From: a virus
DNA length: 28,922 nucleotides
Direction: 5' to 3' (one strand)
IMG/VR virus record: IMGVR_UViG_3300035162_000891
Span: 1-28,922 of that record
Part shown: piece after piece, positions 19,891 to 28,593 of the stretch
Position numbering within the stretch: the first letter of the stretch is position 1
Layout of the letters: each line of letters begins with the position of its first letter
Made by a program: the position numbers and the translations under genes
Notes under the pieces: generated by a model
What the model saw: only the letters and a program-made list of their open reading frames with translations
Databases searched by the model: none
Told to the model about the DNA's origin: nothing

Positions 19891-20018
19891 TTAAAGATAT
19901 AATAAGTCTACTTAAAACAGTAGATAAAGAAACTGAGAATATTAAAATAGCAAAAGGAAAGAACAAACTTGCTACAACTTGGAGTGAAGCATATAAACAA
20001 ATTAAAGAAGCATTATAA
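19887..20018 (+). CDS. Small helical protein between tail genes, 43 aa
   Basis: ATG at 19887 overlaps the previous stop, and its TAA overlaps the tape measure ATG (TAATG). The product begins MIKDIISLLKTVDKETENIK and ends in an amphipathic helix TTWSEAYKQIKEAL. No family recognised. Position just before the tape measure is where small chaperone-like or completion proteins sit; the coupling at both ends makes it a convincing gene. Confidence 0.6.
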   Translation: MIKDIISLLKTVDKETENIKIAKGKNKLATTWSEAYKQIKEAL

Positions 20019-21958
20019 TGGCAATAATAAAAGTAATTCAAATAAGTGCTGAAACTAAACAAGCACAAAAAGCATTAGAAGAAATCAATTTAACTATTGA
20101 ACAGCAAGAAGATTTAATAAAAGACACTCAAAGGCAAATTGAAAAACTTGAAGATTTAAGAGATAAAACAAGTAAAAAAGATGCCAATAGAATTAAAAAA
20201 TATAATGAGCAAATTGCTGAACAAAATAAAAATCTTAAAAGAACAAAAACAAGACTCCAAGAAAATAATAAAGCAAGAACTAAAGAAAACAAAGCAATAA
20301 AAGAATCAACAAAAGAACAAAGAGAATACACAGGTGTTCTTGGAATGATTGATAAACAAACTGGTGGTGCTATTTCAGGGTTTCAAGGTTTTGCTAAGAG
20401 TATAGGTGGTGCAACTAAAGGAATGAAACTGCTTAGAATTGCTTGGATAGCAACAGGAATAGGTGCTTTTGTTGTTGTTATAACATCTTTAATTGCAGCA
20501 TTTACAAGAAGTGAAGAAGGACAAGAAAAATTACAAGTAGGTTTAAAAATGCTTGGAGCAGTAGTAAATCAAATAATGGATTATTATGCTGCTTTAGGAA
20601 AAACTATTATTGAAGTCTTTACAAGTCCTATGAAGGCTTTTGAAAGTTTTAAAAATGGATTTAAAAAGTTTATAGCTGACCCTATTGGAACAGTAACTAA
20701 AGGCTTTAATGATGCTAAAGATGCAGCAACAAATTTTATTGAAGAAACAAAAAAAGAAATTCAAGTTGCAGGAGAAGTTACAAAATCAAGACAAAAAGCA
20801 CATCACATAGAAAGAGCATTACAAGTTGAAAGAGCGGAAGCAAATAGAGAAATAAATGATATAAGATTAAAAGCTGAAGATAGAGAAAACCAAACAGCAG
20901 CACAAAGAATTATTTTATTAAGAAAAGCACAAAAGATAGAAGAAGATATAACAGCAAAAGAAATTGTAGCTAAACAACTTTTAGTAGATGCTCAGACATT
21001 AGAAATGGAGCAAGGTTTAAATACTATTGAAGCAAAAGATGCACTTGCTAAAATGCAAGCTGAATTAATAAATTTAGATACTAAAAAACTTAGAAGTCAA
21101 AGATTACTTCAAACACAAATCACAACAGCTTTAAATGAAGAAAAAGCAGCAGCAGCAGAAAAGACAAAAATTGCTGATAAAAAAATAGAAGATGATAAAA
21201 TTGCAGCAGATAAAGTAATTTCAGATGCAGCAATAAAAGAAAAAGCAAGGTTGGATGCAATAAAAGAAATACAGGTAGCATTTGAAGAACAAGAAGCAGA
21301 GGCTGCAGCAATAACAGAAGAAGAAAAAGCACAATTTGAAGCAGATAAAGCAATTGCTGATTTAGATAAATTAGAAGCAACAGAAAAACAAAAGGCTAAA
21401 ATTGTTGCTTATTGGAATGGACAAATTCAAATTGGTAAAAATAAAGATGCTAAAAATGATGAAGCAAGAGATAAGGCAGTTTCTAACGCTAAATTAAATA
21501 TTGCTAAACAATCAATGGCTTTAATTCAAGAAGTGGCAGGAAAAGGCTCTGCAATAGGTAAGGCAATGGCAATAGGACAAGCAACCATTTCAGGAATAGA
21601 AGGTGTACAAAATGCTTACAGTACCGCTCAAAAAAGTCCAATCACTGCAACATTCCCTGCTTACCCATATATTCAGGCAGGTTTAGCAGGAATATTTAGT
21701 GCTGTTCAGATTAAAAAGATAGCATCAACTAAAGCAGACGGAAAAGGAGCAACACCAAGTCCAACAGTTAGTGGTGGAGCAGGAGCAACACCATCATTAC
21801 CTCCATCGTTTAATACAGTTGGCTCAAGCGACACAAATCAATTGGCATCAGTAATAGGACAACAAGAACAACAACCTGTTCAGGCTTATGTAGTTTCAAA
21901 CGATGTAACCACAGCACAAGGCTTAGAAAGAAATATTGTTGAAGGAGCAACGATATAA
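20018..21958 (+). CDS. Tape measure protein
   Basis: A 646-residue protein whose length sets tail length. The N-terminal 100 residues form a coiled coil (KQAQKALEEINLTIEQQEDL and the following KDKTSKKDAN region). A transmembrane-like helix LLRIAWIATGIGAFVVVITS lies near 138-160, a usual feature of tape measures. Residues about 230-470 are a long Ala/Glu/Lys-rich helical rod with many repeats of the type KxKxEDDK and EEEKAQFEAD, and the end is Gly/Ser/Pro-rich. Roughly 650 residues would suit a medium tail in a siphovirus. Poly-A codon tracts are normal here. Confidence 0.85.
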   Translation: MAIIKVIQISAETKQAQKALEEINLTIEQQEDLIKDTQRQIEKLEDLRDKTSKKDANRIKKYNEQIAEQNKNLKRTKTRLQENNKARTKENKAIKESTKEQREYTGVLGMIDKQTGGAISGFQGFAKSIGGATKGMKLLRIAWIATGIGAFVVVITSLIAAFTRSEEGQEKLQVGLKMLGAVVNQIMDYYAALGKTIIEVFTSPMKAFESFKNGFKKFIADPIGTVTKGFNDAKDAATNFIEETKKEIQVAGEVTKSRQKAHHIERALQVERAEANREINDIRLKAEDRENQTAAQRIILLRKAQKIEEDITAKEIVAKQLLVDAQTLEMEQGLNTIEAKDALAKMQAELINLDTKKLRSQRLLQTQITTALNEEKAAAAEKTKIADKKIEDDKIAADKVISDAAIKEKARLDAIKEIQVAFEEQEAEAAAITEEEKAQFEADKAIADLDKLEATEKQKAKIVAYWNGQIQIGKNKDAKNDEARDKAVSNAKLNIAKQSMALIQEVAGKGSAIGKAMAIGQATISGIEGVQNAYSTAQKSPITATFPAYPYIQAGLAGIFSAVQIKKIASTKADGKGATPSPTVSGGAGATPSLPPSFNTVGSSDTNQLASVIGQQEQQPVQAYVVSNDVTTAQGLERNIVEGATI

Positions 21959-21979
21959 ATACAAATATTTAATTTTAAA

Positions 21980-21993
21980 ATGTTATATAAATA
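21980..21993 (+). promoter_or_regulatory. ATGTTATATAAATA motif before the prohead protease gene
   Basis: Same 14-base motif as at 14920, with the last A being the first base of the start codon at 21993. TATAAATA is at 21986-21993. It lies in the 34-base gap after the tape measure gene. Confidence 0.5.
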
Positions 21994-22592
21994 TGAGAAT
22001 TATAGAATTAGTTCTTGACGAAGAACAAGAAGAATCTGGAATAGAGGCTATTTCAATAGTTGAATCCCCTGCCATTGAAGAAGATTTTGTTGCTTTAAAA
22101 AATCAAGAAATAAAATTAGCAGAAGTTTCTAAAGATAAGAAACTTTTAATGGGTGCTTTACTTGTTCCCAACAAACCAATTTATAGGAAAACAGGAGAAG
22201 ATGAATATTATATTTACTTCTCTAAAGATACTATTTCAAAAGCATCTCAATTATATTTAAAAAATGGTAATCAAAACAATTCAACTTTAGAACACCAACA
22301 TAAATTAAGTGGATTAACACTTGTAGAATCTTGGATCGTTGAAAGTGAAACTCAAGACAAAAGCCGTTTATATAATTTAAATGTGCCTATTGGAACTTGG
22401 ATGGGAACAGTTAAAGTAAACAATGATGAAATTTGGAATGAATATGTAAAAACAAATAAAGTAAAAGGATTTAGTATTGAAGGATATTTTGCAGATAAAA
22501 TGGAATCTCCAAAAGAACAAGTAGAAGAAAAGTTTGAATCTGAAGATGATGTTTTACTTAAATCAATAAAAAACATTTTACTTGATGCGTAA
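21993..22592 (+). CDS. XkdF-like prohead protease / head maturation protein
   Basis: ATG at 21993 gives MRIIELVLDEEQEESGIEAI and then VESPAIEEDFVALKNQEIKL, a standard start of the XkdF-like family; an in-frame ATG further upstream would read through the tape measure end. The body has LLMGALLVPNKPIYRKTGEDEYY and IYFSKDTISKASQLYLKNGN, then NSTLEHQHKLSGLTLVESWI with the conserved His pair of this serine-protease-like group, and GTWMGTVKVNNDEIW. It would process scaffold and capsid proteins. It lies before scaffold and capsid genes, as expected. Confidence 0.75.
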   Translation: MRIIELVLDEEQEESGIEAISIVESPAIEEDFVALKNQEIKLAEVSKDKKLLMGALLVPNKPIYRKTGEDEYYIYFSKDTISKASQLYLKNGNQNNSTLEHQHKLSGLTLVESWIVESETQDKSRLYNLNVPIGTWMGTVKVNNDEIWNEYVKTNKVKGFSIEGYFADKMESPKEQVEEKFESEDDVLLKSIKNILLDA

Positions 22593-22764
22593 TAAAATAA
22601 GAAAAAATATAGGTCCAAATAGTGCAGGTTATATTCCTGCAAGAAGTTCTCAAAATGGAGGTCAACGTGGTTGTCTTTGTCCAGATCAAAATACTTATTC
22701 AAGAGAATGTTGTGATGGTTCAATATGGGCGCAAGGAATTGGATCAATTACTAAAATAAGTTAA
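22585..22764 (+). CDS. Small conserved Cys-rich protein, 59 aa
   Basis: ATG at 22585 overlaps the protease stop by eight bases (a preceding in-frame TTG is not needed). The product is MRNKIRKNIGPNSAGYIPAR followed by SSQNGGQRGCLCPDQNTYSR and ECCDGSIWAQGIGSI. CLC and CC pairs with the CPDxxTYSxxCCDG pattern match a short phage protein I recognise from flavobacterial phages; its job is unknown. It may be a minor virion or capsid-associated protein. Confidence 0.65.
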   Translation: MRNKIRKNIGPNSAGYIPARSSQNGGQRGCLCPDQNTYSRECCDGSIWAQGIGSITKIS

Positions 22765-22792
22765 AGAAATAATACAAAATTTAAAATTAATA

Positions 22793-22806
22793 ATGTTATA
22801 TAAATA
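22793..22806 (+). promoter_or_regulatory. ATGTTATATAAATA motif before the scaffold gene
   Basis: Third exact copy of the 14-mer; here it ends four bases before the ATG at 22810. TATAAATA is at 22799-22806. It lies in the 45-base gap after the Cys-rich gene. Confidence 0.5.
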
Positions 22807-22809
22807 ATT

Positions 22810-23487
22810 ATGAAAAGTACTAAAATGTTAAACAAAATTAAAACACTTCTTGACATCGAAGTTAAATTGGAAGAAATGAAGTTAGAAAATGGAACTGTTG
22901 TAGAAGCAGAATCATTTGAAAAAGGCAAAGAAATTTTTATAATTACAGACGAAGAAAAAGTAGCACTCCCAGTTGGAGAGTATATTTTGGAATCAGGTCA
23001 GCTTCTTATAATTTCTGAAGAAGGAATAATCGCAGATATGAGAGAAGTTTCCGATGAAGTTCCACAAAAAGAAGGAGAAGAAATTACTGAAGATATGTAT
23101 GACGATAAAGAAAAGAAAATGGAAGAAGATGATGATATGAAAGAAAAAGAAATGGCTGATGTAGGAGATTGGAAAGGAATGGAAAAAAGAATCCAAAACT
23201 TAGAAGACGCAATTTCTGATTTAAAAGGAGATAAAGAAGGTAAGATGGAAGAGGTTGTTGAAGAAGATTTAAAAGAAGAATCTGAAGGTGTTTTAAAATC
23301 AAGAACAGTTAAAGAAGAATTTAATGAAGTTGAAGAAAAGGTTAAAGAAGAATTATCTAAACCATCTTCAAATCCAATTAAACATAGTCCTGAATCTAAA
23401 AAATCAGTAAAGCCTAGAGGATTTTTATATTCTCAAAACAGAACAGGTACTGCTTTAGACAGAGTTTTATCAAGATTAAATAAATAA
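22810..23487 (+). CDS. Acidic capsid scaffold-like protein
   Basis: A 225-residue, very acidic, Lys/Glu-rich protein. Residues 10-70 form a small beta unit with LEEMKLENGTVVEAESFEKG and VALPVGEYILESGQLLIISE. Residues about 90-180 are an almost continuous charged helix (for example MEEDDDMKEKEMADVGDWKG). The basic end NRTGTALDRVLSRLNK is typical of a scaffold's capsid-binding helix. The gene sits between the protease and the capsid genes, which is the usual place. It should be removed from proheads by the protease at 21993. Confidence 0.72.
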   Translation: MKSTKMLNKIKTLLDIEVKLEEMKLENGTVVEAESFEKGKEIFIITDEEKVALPVGEYILESGQLLIISEEGIIADMREVSDEVPQKEGEEITEDMYDDKEKKMEEDDDMKEKEMADVGDWKGMEKRIQNLEDAISDLKGDKEGKMEEVVEEDLKEESEGVLKSRTVKEEFNEVEEKVKEELSKPSSNPIKHSPESKKSVKPRGFLYSQNRTGTALDRVLSRLNK

Positions 23488-23512
23488 TAATTAATAAATA
23501 AATAATAAAAAA

Positions 23513-23932
23513 ATGAGCGCATACAACTATTTATCAAATGACGTAAATCGCAACCAAGTTGCACAGTCATACTACACAGCAACTGGAGATATTTCTGAAT
23601 CAGATTTAGGAAATGACCATAATGTTGCAGTAGATGCCTTAACTATTGGATTACCTTTAATTACTTCAGGTAATTTAGGAAGCACAGTTTTTTTTAGAAA
23701 CTCAGGTGCTGATGCAGCAGTTAAATTAGTAATTTCTCCAAAAGACACTAATAAAATTATTGGAAGTATTACGTTAGCGGCTTCTGTATTTGCAGCTTCA
23801 GGAGTATTAGATAAAGATTTAGAAAACACAAAAGCAACAGCTTTAAAAGGAGACTGGGTAGCACTTAGAGCAGTATCATTAACAGAATGGTATATTATAG
23901 GTGGACAAGGAATCTGGGCATCAGAAGCATAA
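23513..23932 (+). CDS. Head decoration or minor capsid protein
   Basis: A 139-residue, beta-rich protein beginning MSAYNYLSNDVNRNQVAQSY and containing VDALTIGLPLITSGNLGSTV and TAALKGDWVALRAV-type strands. It sits directly before the major capsid gene and has a nearly identical A-rich leader, pointing to a highly expressed virion protein. Size and composition fit a capsid-decorating protein. There is no decisive motif. Confidence 0.6.
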   Translation: MSAYNYLSNDVNRNQVAQSYYTATGDISESDLGNDHNVAVDALTIGLPLITSGNLGSTVFFRNSGADAAVKLVISPKDTNKIIGSITLAASVFAASGVLDKDLENTKATALKGDWVALRAVSLTEWYIIGGQGIWASEA

Positions 23933-23957
23933 TTAATAATAAATAAAAAATAAAAAA

Positions 23958-24938
23958 ATGAGTAATTTAAGAAACGTAGAATTAGCAACTGCTGTAAATA
24001 TAACAACTTCGTATGCCGGAGAGTTCGCAGGCGAGTTTATTGCAGCGGCACTTCTTTCAGCGAGTACAATTAACGATGGAGGTTTAACAGTTAAAGCAAA
24101 CATTGGCTATAAAGAAGTAATTAAGAAACTTGCAACAAGTTCTTTAGTTCAGCCAGCTACTTGTGATTTTGATCCAACATCAAATATTACATTAACTGAA
24201 AGAATAATCCAACCAACTGAACTTCAAGTTAATTTACAACTTTGTAAAAAAGACTTCGTAAATGATTGGGAAAGCCAAAGTATGGGATTCGGATTATCTC
24301 AGTCGCTTCCACCTAAATTTGCTGACTTTTTAATTGCTCACGTTGCTGCTGAAGTTGCACAATCAACAGAATTAAATATCTGGAAAGGAGATACTGCTGC
24401 AGTTTCAAATAATTCATTTGATGGATTTGAAAAACTTATAGCTGCTTCTGCTGCTGCTGGAGATATTCCTGCTGCACAACAAATTGCTGCTGTTGGAGGC
24501 GGCGTTGATTCCGCAAATGTAATTGCAGAATTACAAAAAGTTGTTTCAGCCATACCAAATACATTGTATGGGAAGGATTCATTAAGAATATATGTACCAA
24601 GTTCAATAGCTAAATTTTATGTTCAAGCACTTGGCGGATTCTCAGTTGCTGCTACTTCAAATGCTGGGGTTGACAACAAAGGAACACAATGGTGGAACAA
24701 TGGTTCTTTAACTATTGATGGTGTACAAATTTTTGTATGTCCGGGAATGTCAGACAACAAAATGTATGCTGCCGAAGTTTCTAATCTTTACTTTGGAACT
24801 GGTTTACTAAATAACAACCAAGAAATAAGAGTTCTTGATATGGTTGACCTTGATGGTTCAAATAACGTTAGAATGGTAATGAGGTTTACTTCAGGCGTGC
24901 AGTTCGGAATTTCTTCTGACATTGTAGAGTACGCATAA
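23958..24938 (+). CDS. Major capsid protein
   Basis: A 326-residue protein with features of an HK97-fold capsid protein: an N-terminal arm and a helix GEFAGEFIAAALLSASTIND, then E-loop-like GGLTVKANIGYKEVIKKLAT, then a long spine helix (FADFLIAHVAAEVAQSTELN) and A-domain LRIYVPSSIAKFYVQALGGF with VQIFVCPGMSDNKMYAAEVS. It uses GC-richer codons than its neighbours (Ala-rich, many GCT and GCA), as often seen for the most abundant virion protein. It is preceded by an A-rich leader and closed by a strong terminator. Confidence 0.82.
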   Translation: MSNLRNVELATAVNITTSYAGEFAGEFIAAALLSASTINDGGLTVKANIGYKEVIKKLATSSLVQPATCDFDPTSNITLTERIIQPTELQVNLQLCKKDFVNDWESQSMGFGLSQSLPPKFADFLIAHVAAEVAQSTELNIWKGDTAAVSNNSFDGFEKLIAASAAAGDIPAAQQIAAVGGGVDSANVIAELQKVVSAIPNTLYGKDSLRIYVPSSIAKFYVQALGGFSVAATSNAGVDNKGTQWWNNGSLTIDGVQIFVCPGMSDNKMYAAEVSNLYFGTGLLNNNQEIRVLDMVDLDGSNNVRMVMRFTSGVQFGISSDIVEYA

Positions 24939-24954
24939 TAATTAATCCAAAATA

Positions 24955-24987
24955 GGGTAAGTAAGTTTAATATACTTACCCTCTTTT
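24955..24987 (+). terminator. Intrinsic terminator after the capsid gene
   Basis: Perfect 9-bp stem GGGTAAGTA (24955-24963) with TACTTACCC (24973-24981), nine-base loop, then TCTTTT. Confidence 0.83.
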
Positions 24988-25007
24988 ATAAAAAATAAAA
25001 TAAGACT

Positions 25008-25535
25008 ATGGCGTGTTTATTAACAACAGGAAGAAAAATACCTTGCAAGTCAGGTTTTGGTGGGATCAAAACGGTATATTTCGCAGATTTCGGCGCATTA
25101 ACTGCTGTAACTGTCGATGCAACAACAAAACAAGTCACTGCTTTAACAGGCAGTCCTACTTGGTATGAATATGATGTAAAAGGTCCATCTTCTTTAGAAA
25201 CTGCTGTTGCAAGTTCTAGAGATACAGGAACAACTTTTTACACACAATCTTTAAATTTAACATTAACATTTTTAGATGCTAAGACTCAAGCAGAATTACA
25301 AATTTTAGCACTAGGAAGACCTTATGTTGTGGTAGAAGATTACTACGGAAATAGCTTCCTATGTGGATTTGAAAATGGATGCGAACTAGTTAGTGGCACT
25401 TCAGTAACTGGAGCGGCTCCGGGCGATCTTTCAGGATTTACGATGGTTTTCGAAGCAATGGAGGAGACTGCCCCTTATTTCTTAGATGCAGGATTAATTA
25501 CAGCAGCAGCGGATCAAATAGACCCAACTGCATAA
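25008..25535 (+). CDS. Major tail tube protein
   Basis: A 175-residue, beta-rich protein: MACLLTTGRKIPCKSGFGGI, then VYFADFGALTAVTVDATTKQ, a TLTFLDAKTQAELQILALGR segment and FLCGFENGCELVSGTSVTGA with a final EAMEETAPYFL. The order and length match major tail proteins of flavobacterial phages that form stacked hexameric rings. It lies between the capsid gene and the portal region, bounded by two terminators, so it is its own transcript or a read-through product. Codon use is like the capsid gene. Confidence 0.72.
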   Translation: MACLLTTGRKIPCKSGFGGIKTVYFADFGALTAVTVDATTKQVTALTGSPTWYEYDVKGPSSLETAVASSRDTGTTFYTQSLNLTLTFLDAKTQAELQILALGRPYVVVEDYYGNSFLCGFENGCELVSGTSVTGAAPGDLSGFTMVFEAMEETAPYFLDAGLITAAADQIDPTA

Positions 25536-25556
25536 TTATATTTTATATATTTAATT

Positions 25557-25584
25557 AAAGCATCCTTCGGGGTGCTTTTTTTTT
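25557..25584 (+). terminator. Intrinsic terminator with TTCG tetraloop
   Basis: Stem AAAGCATCC (25557-25565) with GGGTGCTTT (25570-25578), one G-T wobble, a TTCG tetraloop, then a T-run to 25584. The clearest terminator in the window. Confidence 0.93.
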
Positions 25585-25616
25585 GCTATTATATTTTACA
25601 AAATTACTTCTTTTTA

Positions 25617-25630
25617 ATGTTATATAAGTA
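25617..25630 (+). promoter_or_regulatory. ATGTTATATAAGTA motif after the tail tube terminator
   Basis: Thirteen of fourteen bases match the motif (AAGTA for AAATA). It ends one base before the ATG at 25631 and follows a strong terminator by about 33 bases, so a fresh transcription start would be needed for the portal genes. Confidence 0.5.
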
Positions 25631-26059
25631 ATGATAGTTTTTAACACTTCTGCGGTTGCACAAACGTTTAATGTTATCCCTAGAATTTATGGAGCAGAGT
25701 TTACTATGTCTATAACTGATGATAGTACTAATATTCCTGTTTATTATAATATTACAACAGCAACAACCAATGTAAATTATTTAACATTTACTCAAGTATT
25801 TAATCCTATTCTTGTTGAAGGTCATTTTTATAATATTAGATTTTATAATGATTATAACTATTGGAATACAAATTATCAATTATGGGAAAATGATAACACT
25901 TTTTGGAATGTAGATAGAACAACTGATGTTACTTTATTTAGAGATAGAATATTCTGTACAGACCAAGAAATTGACCAAATGGAAGACGAATATTACGATT
26001 TAAATTTGGATGTGTATAAAACTTTTAATTCCTTTGATAATACATATAAGGTATTTTAA
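25631..26059 (+). CDS. Hypothetical virion-region protein, 142 aa
   Basis: A 142-residue protein starting MIVFNTSAVAQTFNVIPRIY, rich in Tyr, Trp, Asn and Phe, with a core YNIRFYNDYNYWNTNYQLWE. The start AQTFNVIPRIYGAEFTMSIT has the look of a beta-sandwich. Between the tail tube gene and the portal gene, it is likely a minor structural or neck protein. I do not recognise a named family. Confidence 0.58.
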   Translation: MIVFNTSAVAQTFNVIPRIYGAEFTMSITDDSTNIPVYYNITTATTNVNYLTFTQVFNPILVEGHFYNIRFYNDYNYWNTNYQLWENDNTFWNVDRTTDVTLFRDRIFCTDQEIDQMEDEYYDLNLDVYKTFNSFDNTYKVF

Positions 26060-26061
26060 CT

Positions 26062-28071
26062 ATGAAAAAAACTACAAAAAGAGATAATCAAGGTCGCTTT
26101 GCTAAAAATTATTCAGAATTTAGCTTTGTTAATTTAGCTACATATACAAGTCCTGAAATAATTGAAGTTAAACAAAGGGATTGGGTTCAGTATGGTGCTG
26201 ATAATAATTACTTCCAATTCCTTATTGATCGTTATAATGGTTCTCCAACAAATAATGCTGCTATAAATGGAATAAGTCAACAAATTTATGGAAAAGGTTT
26301 AAATGCTACTGATGCTTCAAGGAAACCTAATGAGTATGCTCAGATGATAACACTTTTAAATCCTGATATGGTTCAAAAAGTATGTTATGATTTAAAGTTA
26401 ATGGGTCAAGCTGCAATACAAGTTATTTATAACAAAGCAAGAACTAAAATTTCAATGTGTGAACACTTTCCTATTGAAACTTTAAGAGCAGAAAAAGCTA
26501 ATGAAGATGGAGATATAGAAGGATATTATTATTTTAATGATTGGCTTAATATTAAACCTTCGGACAAGCCATTAAGAATTCCTGCATATGGTACAAGTAA
26601 AGAGAATATAGAAATATATTACATTAAACCTTACAAAGCAGGTTTTTATTACTACTCGCCTGTTGACTATCAGGGAGGACTTCAATACGCAGAGTTAGAG
26701 GAGGAGATTAGCAACTATCATCTTAACAATATAATGCAGGGCCTCGCTCCGAGTATGCTTATAAATTTCAATAATGGTACCCCTAATCAAGAACAAAGAG
26801 AATTAATAGAACAAAGGATAGCACAGAAGTTCTCAGGAAGTTCTAATGCTGGTAAATTTATACTTGCTTTTAACGATAATAAAGAAAGTCAAGCAGAAAT
26901 AACTCCAGTTCAATTAAGTGATGCCCATCAGCAGTATCAATTCCTTTCAGACGAATCAACTAGAAAGATTCTTGTTTCTCACAGGATTGTTTCTCCTATG
27001 TTATTAGGAATAAAAGATGCTTCAGGATTTTCTAGTAATGCAGATGAAATTAAAAATGCCAGTATTTTAATGGATAATACTGTTATAAGACCTTTTCAGG
27101 AACTTTTAATAAAATGCTTTGATAAACTACTTGCTTACAACGATATCGCTTTAAAACTATATTTTATCACGTTACAGCCCTTAGAATTTACTGAAGTTGA
27201 TACTGACATACAAGACAAAGAAGATATAGAAGAAGAAACAGGAGTTGAAATGAAAAAGTTTAGTCTAAAAAAAATAGATGGAACAGAAGTGTATGAGACA
27301 AAAGAAGAAGCAGAAGCAAAAGCTAAAGAACAAGGATGTGAAGGTTATCACGAACACAAAGAAGATGAAAAAACGTGGTATATGCCTTGTAAATCTCATC
27401 CAGTTGACTTATCCTCAGATGATGTTGAGGTTGTTTTAGGAACTTTAAATGATTCAGCAGTTAAATTAAATGAAGATTGGATAAAAGTAGCAGAGCAAGA
27501 TACAAATTCAGAATATAGTGATGAAGATTGGGCAAATTATTTAATTAAAGAAAAGCCTGAAACTACTTTAAGTAAAATTAAAAGAATTATAGGGTTGGTT
27601 TCAGCAACAGAAAACAATGTAGGCAGTGTAAATGATGGATCAGAACAAAGTAGATTAGATTCTAAAAATGGTTTATATAGAATAAGGTACACATATCGTA
27701 AAGGTGTAAATAAAAGCAATAGTAAATCAAGAGCATTTTGTACACAAATGATGAATTTAAGTACACAAGGTGTTGTTTGGCGTCTTGAAGATATTGATAA
27801 TGCTAGTTATGCAGCAAATGTTAATGTTGAATTTAGACACGAACCAAGTTTACGATATGATATATTTACTCTTAAAGGTGGTGTTTATTGTCAGCATAAA
27901 TGGGTTAAGGTTTTATACAGATTAGCAAGTAATACAGAAGTTTCAGAAAACTTAGGGAATTATAATAAAACAAAAACAATTCCTGCTAGTTATATTAAAA
28001 ACCCTATCGGCTATAAAGATGCAGCTATTGCTACAACAAGACTACCGGGAAAAGGAAAATACCCAAATTAA
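26062..28071 (+). CDS. Portal protein with a long C-terminal extension
   Basis: A 669-residue protein, longer than most portals (400-500). Residues about 20-390 are a portal body: NNAAINGISQQIYGKGLNAT, then KVCYDLKLMGQAAIQVIYNK, HLNNIMQGLAPSMLINFNNG and LVSHRIVSPMLLGIKDASGF with FSSNADEIKNASILMDNTVI. After about residue 395 comes an acidic linker, a Cys/His segment GCEGYHEH at 425-432 followed by WYMPCKSH, and then about 200 residues ending in RIRYTYRKGVNKSNSKSRAF and a GGVYCQHKWVKVLYRL box. That last block resembles MuF-type minor head proteins, so this looks like a portal-MuF-like fusion with a possible metal site. Confidence 0.72.
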   Translation: MKKTTKRDNQGRFAKNYSEFSFVNLATYTSPEIIEVKQRDWVQYGADNNYFQFLIDRYNGSPTNNAAINGISQQIYGKGLNATDASRKPNEYAQMITLLNPDMVQKVCYDLKLMGQAAIQVIYNKARTKISMCEHFPIETLRAEKANEDGDIEGYYYFNDWLNIKPSDKPLRIPAYGTSKENIEIYYIKPYKAGFYYYSPVDYQGGLQYAELEEEISNYHLNNIMQGLAPSMLINFNNGTPNQEQRELIEQRIAQKFSGSSNAGKFILAFNDNKESQAEITPVQLSDAHQQYQFLSDESTRKILVSHRIVSPMLLGIKDASGFSSNADEIKNASILMDNTVIRPFQELLIKCFDKLLAYNDIALKLYFITLQPLEFTEVDTDIQDKEDIEEETGVEMKKFSLKKIDGTEVYETKEEAEAKAKEQGCEGYHEHKEDEKTWYMPCKSHPVDLSSDDVEVVLGTLNDSAVKLNEDWIKVAEQDTNSEYSDEDWANYLIKEKPETTLSKIKRIIGLVSATENNVGSVNDGSEQSRLDSKNGLYRIRYTYRKGVNKSNSKSRAFCTQMMNLSTQGVVWRLEDIDNASYAANVNVEFRHEPSLRYDIFTLKGGVYCQHKWVKVLYRLASNTEVSENLGNYNKTKTIPASYIKNPIGYKDAAIATTRLPGKGKYPN

Positions 28072-28080
28072 AAAAAAGAT

Positions 28081-28593
28081 ATGGCACAACCACTTTTTAT
28101 AAATAGAACAGACCTTGTCCGCAATAGTTTAATTGATGGAAATGTTGATACAAATAAGTTTATATACTTCATTCGTATTTCTAAAACTATACACATTCAA
28201 AACTATTTAGGAACTGAATTGTATCAAGAATTTGAAGGAATGATTACAGCAGGAACATTAACAGAATTACTTAATCCAAATCATTATAATTTAATGGTAG
28301 ATTATATTCAACCAATGTTAATATGGTTTACTCAAGTAGACTATATCCCTTTTGCAGCGTACCAAATAAAAAATGGCGGAGTATTTAAGCATCGATCAGA
28401 AAATAGTGAATCGGCATCAAAAGAAGAATTAGATTATTTAGTTGCTAAAGCAAGAGAATACGCAGAATACTATTCAAGAAGATTTATTGATTATATGAAT
28501 TTTAATCAAAACTTATTTCCAAAATACTATTCAAACAGTAATGATGATATAGACCCAAGTCAAGACGCACTCTTTAATGGTTGGGTTTTATGA
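28081..28593 (+). CDS. Head-tail connector (gp6-like)
   Basis: A 170-residue protein starting MAQPLFINRTDLVRNSLIDG and continuing DTNKFIYFIRISKTIHIQNY with LGTELYQEF: this is a head-tail connector of the gp6/DUF6712-like group, forming a ring below the portal. The helical body and a basic C-terminal SRRFIDYMNFNQNLFPKYY segment fit. It directly follows the portal gene. The annotation rests on the N-terminal family pattern and context. Confidence 0.72.
   Translation: MAQPLFINRTDLVRNSLIDGNVDTNKFIYFIRISKTIHIQNYLGTELYQEFEGMITAGTLTELLNPNHYNLMVDYIQPMLIWFTQVDYIPFAAYQIKNGGVFKHRSENSESASKEELDYLVAKAREYAEYYSRRFIDYMNFNQNLFPKYYSNSNDDIDPSQDALFNGWVL

Noticed and set aside
21120-21380. Poly-Gln/poly-Leu reading of the tape measure region in other frames
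   Set aside because: It comes from A- and GCA-rich codons of the tape measure's helical rod and has no independent start or context.
21936-21992. Upstream ATG for the protease gene
   Set aside because: It would read through the end of the tape measure gene and give a start unlike the family. ATG 21993 matches the family's start.
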